From Conidiobolus incongruus B7586 (taxonomy: Eukaryota; Entomophthoromycota; Entomophthoromycetes; Entomophthorales; Conidiobolaceae), in the NCBI GenBank assembly GCA_000697335.1, contig JNEM01015886.1, forward strand, positions 1 through 15,702: a stretch of DNA of 15,702 nt, given 5' to 3'. Each line of letters opens with the position of its first letter. The first letter of the stretch is position 1. The position numbers were made by a program, and so were the translations under genes. The notes below the pieces were generated by a model that was not told the DNA's origin, did not search any database, and saw only the letters and a program-made list of their open reading frames with translations. Shown here piece by piece: positions 9,008-15,702 of this stretch.

Positions 9008-10572
9008 TTAAAAATTCACTTCAAAAGGATTCAAATGACTCATTTGACTCTGTTCCAATAGTGTACATTTTTCAAGATGTTTCAATTTAAATAATTGTAA
9101 GCCATATTTCAAATATTCTACCGTGCCAATGCACATCCATATGAACACTCGAAGGATGGTTTGTGGAGAGGATGCTACTACAAGTGCTAGAGATATGGCA
9201 GTTCCCAGGAGCGAGAGGAAATAACATCCTAACGGCACTTTGAATCCTCGTCTCAAGTCGGGTTTTCTATTCTTTAAGATACTGACAACTGAATTGACTA
9301 AAAAGAAAGTGATTAATGTCGCAATATAGCTAAGTTCAGCTAAAATGTCACTAGATAGTACACCACTGGCAACGAATAAAAACGCCCCTAATATGATCAA
9401 GTTGATATATAGTGTGCTAGTCTTCGGGTGGAGTTTATAAAATATTCTGGGTAGTAGACTATCGTGAGTCATCGTGTAGAAGATTCGGCTTTGAGATATT
9501 AATTCAGCAATAATTGCTGTAATTATACCGAATAATGCTCCTAATATGACCAGTACTTCCAACCAAGTTCTTCCAGTCGCTCGAAATGTCACACTAACGG
9601 GATATGATATGTCGAGTTGTTCATAAGGGATAATGCCAACAATTACTAAAAAAACACCAACGTATAAGATTATACAAATTCCAAGTGCAGTTATAAGATA
9701 ATTGAGGATATTTTTCTCAAGATTAATACATTCTTGACTGGTATTGGCTATTGGTTCAAATCCTGTATATGTATAAAATGCTACACTTTCTCCCTTCATC
9801 ACTCCCACCGCTCCGAAATGACTATATCCACCATCCGGATTAGAAGTGCTGAATAGCTTCCAATTGGCTAGATTTACATGATTGACAGTACTGAAAATAA
9901 TGATAAGAATAACTACGATTTTAAGTACTATACTAATCGCAGTAGTAGTGGTAGATTCTTTGGTGCCTTTAATAAGAAGTAGAGTACAAAAATCAATGAT
10001 AATAGATGCTAGAAAGTCAAAATACCCGCCTGTTATGATAAATGCTTATTGTGTTTCATTCCACTGAATAGGTGTATTCGCTCGAGGAGATTTTAGTTCT
10101 GGATCCTTAACAATAATACCAATCAGTTGAACAAAATAACCACTCCAGTCGATGATCCAGTAGCAGCTCCTATCAGAAATTGTAAAACCAGAGTCCAAGC
10201 AATTGTCCCAGCAACCAATTCGCCTATTGTTACATATAAATGAGTATACGAACTTCCCATAACAGGAATCATCGAAGCCAATTCAACATATATCAAATCT
10301 GAAAAGAACAATGCAATACCAGCTAAAATAAAAGACAAAATGACACTAGAACCAGTATATTGAGCAGCGATGATACCAAGCAAAACATAGATACCTGTTC
10401 CAATAACTGCACTAATTCTAACGACTATCAAGCGTCATACAGTTAAATTTCCCTGAAACTTTTCATTTTTAATTTGAGTTAGCATAGCTTCAATACCGAT
10501 TGTTGTGAACATACATCGAATTTTGTATTTTTAGAGATTCGTCCTACCTTCGCCCAAAGCTCCTAATAGCAT
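9008..10572 (-). pseudogene. Cationic amino-acid transporter (APC superfamily, CAT-like), decayed copy 1
   Basis: Remnant of a roughly 520-residue, multi-pass amino-acid permease. Conserved APC features are readable in order: helix-1 substrate motif AVIGTGIYVLLG; the helix-2/3 region with ELASMIP and SSYTHLYVTIGEL; the helix-6 motif YTGFEPIANTSQE; RIFYTM before helix 9; and the cytoplasmic motif RKPDLRRGFKVP. The family imports basic or neutral amino acids across the plasma membrane. Lesions relative to copy 2: in-frame stops TAA at 10533-10531 (TTA in copy 2), TGA at 10437-10435 (Arg codon in copy 2) and TAA at 10048-10046 (TTA in copy 2), plus loss of one base near 10139-10141. The last ~345 codons (10045 to 9008) are uninterrupted. 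The likely original ATG is at 10572. Copy 2 lies about 2 kb upstream in the same orientation. The decay looks recent, and an expressed 3' remnant is possible. Confidence 0.85.
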
Positions 10573-12567
10573 GGAGTTGACAAGGTTTACTAAAAGTTAC
10601 ATTATTATCAACCACTTTCATTTATTTGAAAATCGATTCCTTAGTACCATTACAAAACTGTAAAAATCTTAAATTTAAAACCAAAAACAAAAACATCACT
10701 GCACAGTTCAGATTGAGCACTTGGATCAACTTCATAAAGTTGTATATCTTAGTGAAAATTTATTTGAAAACAATATTAGTTATATTCTCAAGTCAGGCAA
10801 CTATCTCATTTATAATTACTCAAATTAAATTTTATATATATTTACTAGTTTGTAAATATAGTTAATACATTGATAAGAAATAATTCACTCAATTTAATCA
10901 ATATATTTTAAATATATTTAACTTCTTGCAAAATTAATTGTATATTTCAAAGAAATTACTTACGCTGTTGAAATTATTTGTTAAGTTAGAAGTACTAACA
11001 AGTAGTTTTTTATGTCATAATTAATGTAATCGTTCTTGCATTTTTAATTTCGAGTAAAATCTAGTAAAAGTTGAAATTAAAAATTACATATAAACTTTTA
11101 AATTGTATTTTGTTTTGTGAATATTCAAACTGAATATATTAATCTGCAAGATCATACTCATAAATAACTGCTCACGCATTAAATAGTTTTTGTTATAATA
11201 TTAAATTTTAATAATATTTAATAAAAAAGGTATCTGCATAGATAGATTATAATTTTTCTTCCACAAAATGCACCATTTGATTCACAAAATGTAATGAATT
11301 ATTATAAATTCAACCGAATCAGTATATTATATTTGAATTACAAGTGTGAAATAAAGGATTTTTATAATTAGGTAAAACAAAATTGATTGTCAATATATTC
11401 AACTGAATTAAAAAAATTATATAATAATATATTCAAGGCTCTTTATAATATATCTTATTATTATATAAAATATTTTGATGATATAAAATTGGAATAATAT
11501 ATTGATTCACAAAATATATCACCTATTGGTTTAATTCAGCTGATATAGTAATTTTACAGAAAAAAAAGAATAAATAGGATTTTCTTTAGTTTTGATATAG
11601 AAATATTAACATGTTCTAGTAACCACACCTTAATAACAATTTTGATAGTAATAATCCTAATTTTTTATTATTGAAACTGATTTATTTTTTAAAATATATT
11701 TTGAATCATATTTTCGTGGATTAAATACAGAAACAGAAGCTATTTTGCATCATCAACCAAATATTGATATGTAAGAATATCTTTGATTTATATTAATAAA
11801 TTAGTGGTAAAAGTAGACTCAGAAATTTTAATTTTAATCATAAATATCTCCATTTGAAAACACATATATTATACAATTTTATTTTTTAGTTATTTCCAAA
11901 TAAATCTGTAGATACAAATCCCTAATATTCTGTATCATTATATTTTAAGTATTAAATATACACTAGTGTTCAGCAAATTGTGATAATTCTATAATTATGA
12001 TAAAACAATCATTTTATTGTTTTTATTATATAAACTACAATTTTAGTCTGCGATTTACAAAATAACACTTAAAAATGCTGCATTTAACATCTCATATAAA
12101 ATATCTAATATTGAATTTTTTTTAACTAATATATGTTAATTTATATAGTTTAAAATAATCATCAACATACTTTTTGAAACCTTTAATCATTGTTGTTTTT
12201 GATATTGTTAACACTTATTTAAGTATTGTAAAAAGCATAAATCTACAACACTAATTTAATTAAGTTTCCCCATTAGAATAAAGTAAAAATTTATATTTTA
12301 ATAATATTGAATAGCAAATTTGAATATATGTTCTACTAGGTAATATATAAGCAAGTAATAATTTAACCAGTTCTATTATATCATTCATTATACTTAATAC
12401 AATTAAATGATAAACATTGTATTTATTTTATCTGTAAATCATATGATTTAATAAACTAAAAATAAGTTTAGAATTATCCATTGTCAAATAATTTAAATGC
12501 TAAATAAAAATGCCCAATCAATTTATATAATCTTGAGTCATTTTATAAGTAGTTATAGCCATAATAT
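10573..12567. other. Spacer between the two transporter copies
   Basis: About 2 kb of AT-rich DNA holding the palindrome cluster and the 14-mer repeat. No readable fragment of a third transporter copy was found. It would contain the promoter of copy 1 and the 3' flank of copy 2. Confidence 0.55.
11123..11544. repeat. Cluster of near-palindromes related to ATTCA-NN-TGAAT
   Basis: Four related motifs lie within about 420 bases: 11123-11135 (7-bp arms ATATTCA/TGAATAT), 11308-11319, 11397-11408 and 11534-11544. The exact 14-mer TTGATTCACAAAAT also occurs twice, at 11277-11290 and 11502-11515. Together these suggest a diverged repeat or a group of binding sites between the two transporter copies. 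Composition alone might produce some of it. Confidence 0.3.
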
Positions 12568-14101
12568 TTAATGTAGCTCATTGAAAATAGAATCATCGTT
12601 AGAATCATCAGAATATCATTCGGGATGGTTCAACTTTGAGCGATGTAGACCATATATAAAATGAACTATAATACCAATTTAAATCCGAACAAAAACTCGT
12701 AGGATACTTTGAGAAGCTGAAGTAACTATTAATGCAAATGAAATCATACCTCCTATATTAGAGAGACCAGAATCAAATGGTATCCTAAAACCACTTTCCA
12801 AGTCAGGTCTCTTATATCTTAATACGCTGACTGTGAAATTGACAAATATAAAGTTAATTAAAGTTGAAATACCACTGATTTCAAGAAAAAATATCAATGC
12901 GTAGAATTCCTGCAGCAACAATTACAAAAAGACCCAAGAACATTTGATTTAAATAGGGGGTGGGAGTTTTAAGATGGGTTTTAGAGAAGGGCTTATGAAT
13001 GAGTCAGTCTCTAGACATTGAATAAAAAATACGAATTTCAGAGTACAAATATCCAATAATTGCTGTTGTCATGCCAAATGCAGCTCCAACGATAATTAGA
13101 ACATCTAGCTATTTTCTTCCTGTAGTTTTAATTACGACACTGACAGGGTAAGAAACATTCAATTTAGTATAAGGTACAGTGCTAATCATCAATAAACACA
13201 CAGATGCATATAATATAATGCATACTATAAGAGTTGTAATTAATAAAATTGGTAAATTGCGCTAGGAATTAGTATATTCCTGAGCAGCGTTTGTAATAAC
13301 TTCAAATCCGGTACAAGCGCCAAAAGCTATACTAGCTCCTTTGAGTACACCTGCAACACCATAGTAAGCACAACGACTGTCAGGGTTTTCAGGAATAAAA
13401 GGAATCCAATTAGGGGAATTGACATGATCAACAGTTTCAGAAATAAAAACAATAATTACCAAGACCTTGGTAATGACTAAAACAGCTGTAAAATTTGAGG
13501 ATTCTTTTGTACCAATAATTAAAAGCAATGTGCAAAAAATAGCGACAATAGCAGCTGGGAAATTAAAATAATCATCTGTTAAAATGAATGCTAAAGAATT
13601 TTGGTCCTATTCTATAGGAGACGAAGCCCAGGGAGAGGAACATTCTGTCTGCTTAACAATGATTCCAACTAATTGCATGAGATAGCCACACAGCCAACAG
13701 AAATAGATGCATTACCAATTAACAATTCTAAGATCTTTACCCCACCTACGATCTAAGCTACAATTTCGCCCTTAGTAACATAAAAATATGTGTATGGGCT
13801 ACCTGCAGCTAGGATCATGGAAGCCAATTCAGCATATGATAAAGCACAAGTGTATTACCACAGATCCAGTATATTTATAAGCCATAATTCCTAGTAAAAC
13901 GTAAATACCCGTCCCAATAACAGTGTCAATACCCAAACTGGCCAAGTGCCGGCCATTCGAAGTTCCCTTCAATTGATTGATCTTCATGGAGTCGAGCATC
14001 GCTTCAATATTGTTTGTAGCAAACATACATCTAAGTTTATAAATTAACCAAGATTCGTTGACTTTACGAAACACGCTTTGGGGTGCTCGACCTTCAACCA
14101 T
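12568..14101 (-). pseudogene. Cationic amino-acid transporter (APC superfamily, CAT-like), decayed copy 2
   Basis: Paralogue of the copy at 9008-10572 and more decayed. Recognisable parts: DTVIGTGIYVLLG (helix 1), ELASMIL, SPYTYFYVTKGE, the helix-6 motif CTGFEVITNAAQE followed by RNLPI, RIFYSMSRD, and RYKRPDLESGFRIP. Lesions relative to copy 1: a net 32-nt deletion near 13833-13857; loss of one base near 13685 at the site where copy 1 also loses frame; one extra T in a T-run near 12886-12892; and in-frame stops at 13755, 13609, 13264, 13111, 13006, 12681 and 12618. Three of these (13755, 13609, 13111) are TAG where Trp is expected. The start is uncertain: the ATG at 14101 is in frame, but an ATG at 14124 aligns with the start of copy 1 in another frame. 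The end is set at TAA 12568, because the last residues do not align with copy 1. Certainly non-functional under standard decoding. Confidence 0.85.
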
Positions 14102-14124
14102 ATCCGACGAGATAGTTATAGCAT

Positions 14125-15702
14125 TACCTTTAAAAGATGATATTGAAATATATAAAAATAATATAAATCAACTGTTTACAGAAATTAAGAACAAATATAT
14201 TATTTAAATACATAATGCTAATGAATATAATTTTCCAAATATGCATCAAAATTATGATCATTTGATCAATTATTAATATTTTTTATAAAATTTTAATTCA
14301 TGACTTAATTTTGCATTTAAAAGTATTCGCTCCTACCAAAAACTTTATTTGATGTGTATTGCTCTTTTGGGATGCAAAATATTAATCAATTTATTATATA
14401 ATTTTTTTTATTAATTTCTAATTTTGGTCATAAATATCTAAAATATTTAAAACATAAACTTTGTAATCAATCCAAATAATCATAATAACTCAAATTGGGA
14501 CCATGTTTCCTGTTAGTGATAATATAATTATAAAATCATATGATTGAGATATTTAAAAATAACTTAGAGAAATTCAAAAGAATATTTAAAATTAGTTAAA
14601 ACTGTTTTCAATAATATTTCAAACTTAATGAAAAAAACATAACAATTATATAAAATAAAATTATCATATTTAAAATTATATTTTATATTATTAGATTTTA
14701 AAATTCTGAACTAAATAATGAAATTTAATAACATTTACTAATTTAAATATTAATGATTGTTAATTATTATATATTACATAATATATTTAAAAACCAAACT
14801 TGAATTATTGAATTTTATATAAATATCACAGATTTTAACCCAAATAGCTAATATTACTTTATATTTTTAATAATAGGAATTTTTTGCAATTAAAAATAAA
14901 TAAATATTTTAATATATTATATATAAAAATAAATATATAATATAAATTTAATAGTTTCTTTTATTATTAATAACTTTTTGTTACATTTTTAACAAACTTC
15001 TAACATTTAAAAAATAATTCTTTTTATTAAAGACTAAAATTTGATATTTCACAAACCAATTAAATATTTCTATAGAAATTTTCTTTCTTATAAGCTAGTT
15101 TTTTAATTACTTAAAGCAATTATAATTATATAGGTTATAATCTAAAAAATATACTAGATATAGTAGTTTTTTCTAGTTATTTTTAATTAGAAAGTTTTTT
15201 ATAGCTTTAAATTTATATATTTTATAATTATTATATAAAATAATAAGTTTTTTTAATTTATATTAAAAACACTAATTAAAAATACTTTTATTTAAAAAAG
15301 TAATATAAAATTTACTATTAATTAATTTTCCTTTAAAAATTAAATAAGAGTAGTATATATTATTATAATCTATTATAATAATTAATATTTATTTATTAAT
15401 AAAATGTTTATTTAAAGGGATTTATAAAAAAGGTTAATTTAACTTAATTTAACATTTTGATTTGTATTTTAATAAAAGATTATATATAAAAATTTAAGAT
15501 TCATCAATTATAATTATTTATTATAAAAGTTTAAATTTCTAATAATATTTTAATAAGTTTTATTTAATAATAATTATTTTAACTTTTTTTTAAGTTTTAA
15601 TTAAATTATAAGATATTTATTTTATATTTTTATTTTTTAATTTAAGTTTAAACTTTAATATATATAAAATACTTATAAAACTAATATTAAAGTATTTAGA
15701 TA
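14125..15702. other. Extremely AT-rich gene-free end of the window
   Basis: Long A/T runs, most extreme after about 14600. No frame, RNA gene or organised repeat was seen. Confidence 0.6.

Noticed and set aside
9740-9760. B-box-like GGTTCAAATCC on the plus strand
   Set aside because: It is the reverse complement of the conserved GFEPIAN codons of transporter copy 1, with no tRNA fold around it.
9008-10572. Introns as the explanation for the broken transporter frames
   Set aside because: The alignment between the copies continues directly across the stops and frame breaks, leaving no room for introns; the gap in copy 2 is a deletion, not an insertion.
10626-10865. 79-codon plus-strand frame
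   Set aside because: No recognisable domain, Lys/Ile/Asn-rich as expected for random AT-rich DNA, and no promoter signs.
12568-14101. Reassigned stop codons (TAG or TGA read as Trp, or a ciliate-like code)
   Set aside because: The intact CCCH gene uses TGG for Trp, the intact genes end in TAA and TGA, the stops in the transporters also fall opposite Leu, Glu and Arg, and frame shifts are present as well.
1-15702. CRISPR arrays, rRNA genes, bacterial operons
   Set aside because: No regularly spaced repeats or rRNA-like blocks, and the gene signals are eukaryotic.

Overview
The window is very AT-rich eukaryotic DNA in which genes take up only a small part. It holds two intact-looking genes and two decayed ones, all on the minus strand. 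Trp is encoded by TGG, and TAA and TGA end the two intact frames, so the standard genetic code fits. Three-finger CCCH protein, intronless reading frames, TATA boxes close to the ATG, long AT-rich spacers and amino-acid permeases are compatible with an AT-rich early-diverging fungus or a parasitic or commensal protist. Nothing in the window fixes the lineage.

Layout. 1-3800: AT-rich spacer with simple repeats, faint diverged repeats and a slightly richer stretch near 2690-3270 that I cannot identify. 3833-4561 (-): a 242-residue CCCH zinc-finger protein, clearly richer in G+C than its surroundings, with a TATA box and a consensus CCAAT box upstream. 4760-6590: spacer with a tRNA/SINE-like repeat, a 9-bp inverted repeat and a purine microsatellite. 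6599-6826 (+): a possible remnant of a pogo/psq-type transposase DNA-binding domain. 7418-7648 (-): a 76-residue predicted secreted protein with a TATA box and a poly(A) signal. 9008-10572 (-) and 12568-14101 (-): two tandem paralogues of a cationic amino-acid transporter (APC superfamily), both broken. 14100-15702: extremely AT-rich spacer with nothing recognisable.

The genes do not form an obvious pathway. The best biological lead is the transporter pair. The copies diverged mainly at third codon positions, so they were once under selection after duplicating. Their other lesions are different, yet both lose the reading frame at exactly the same place, just after the segment that corresponds to the third membrane helix. 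That is either a shared fossil lesion, gene conversion, or a frame change that the family actually reads. I found no convincing new system in this window.
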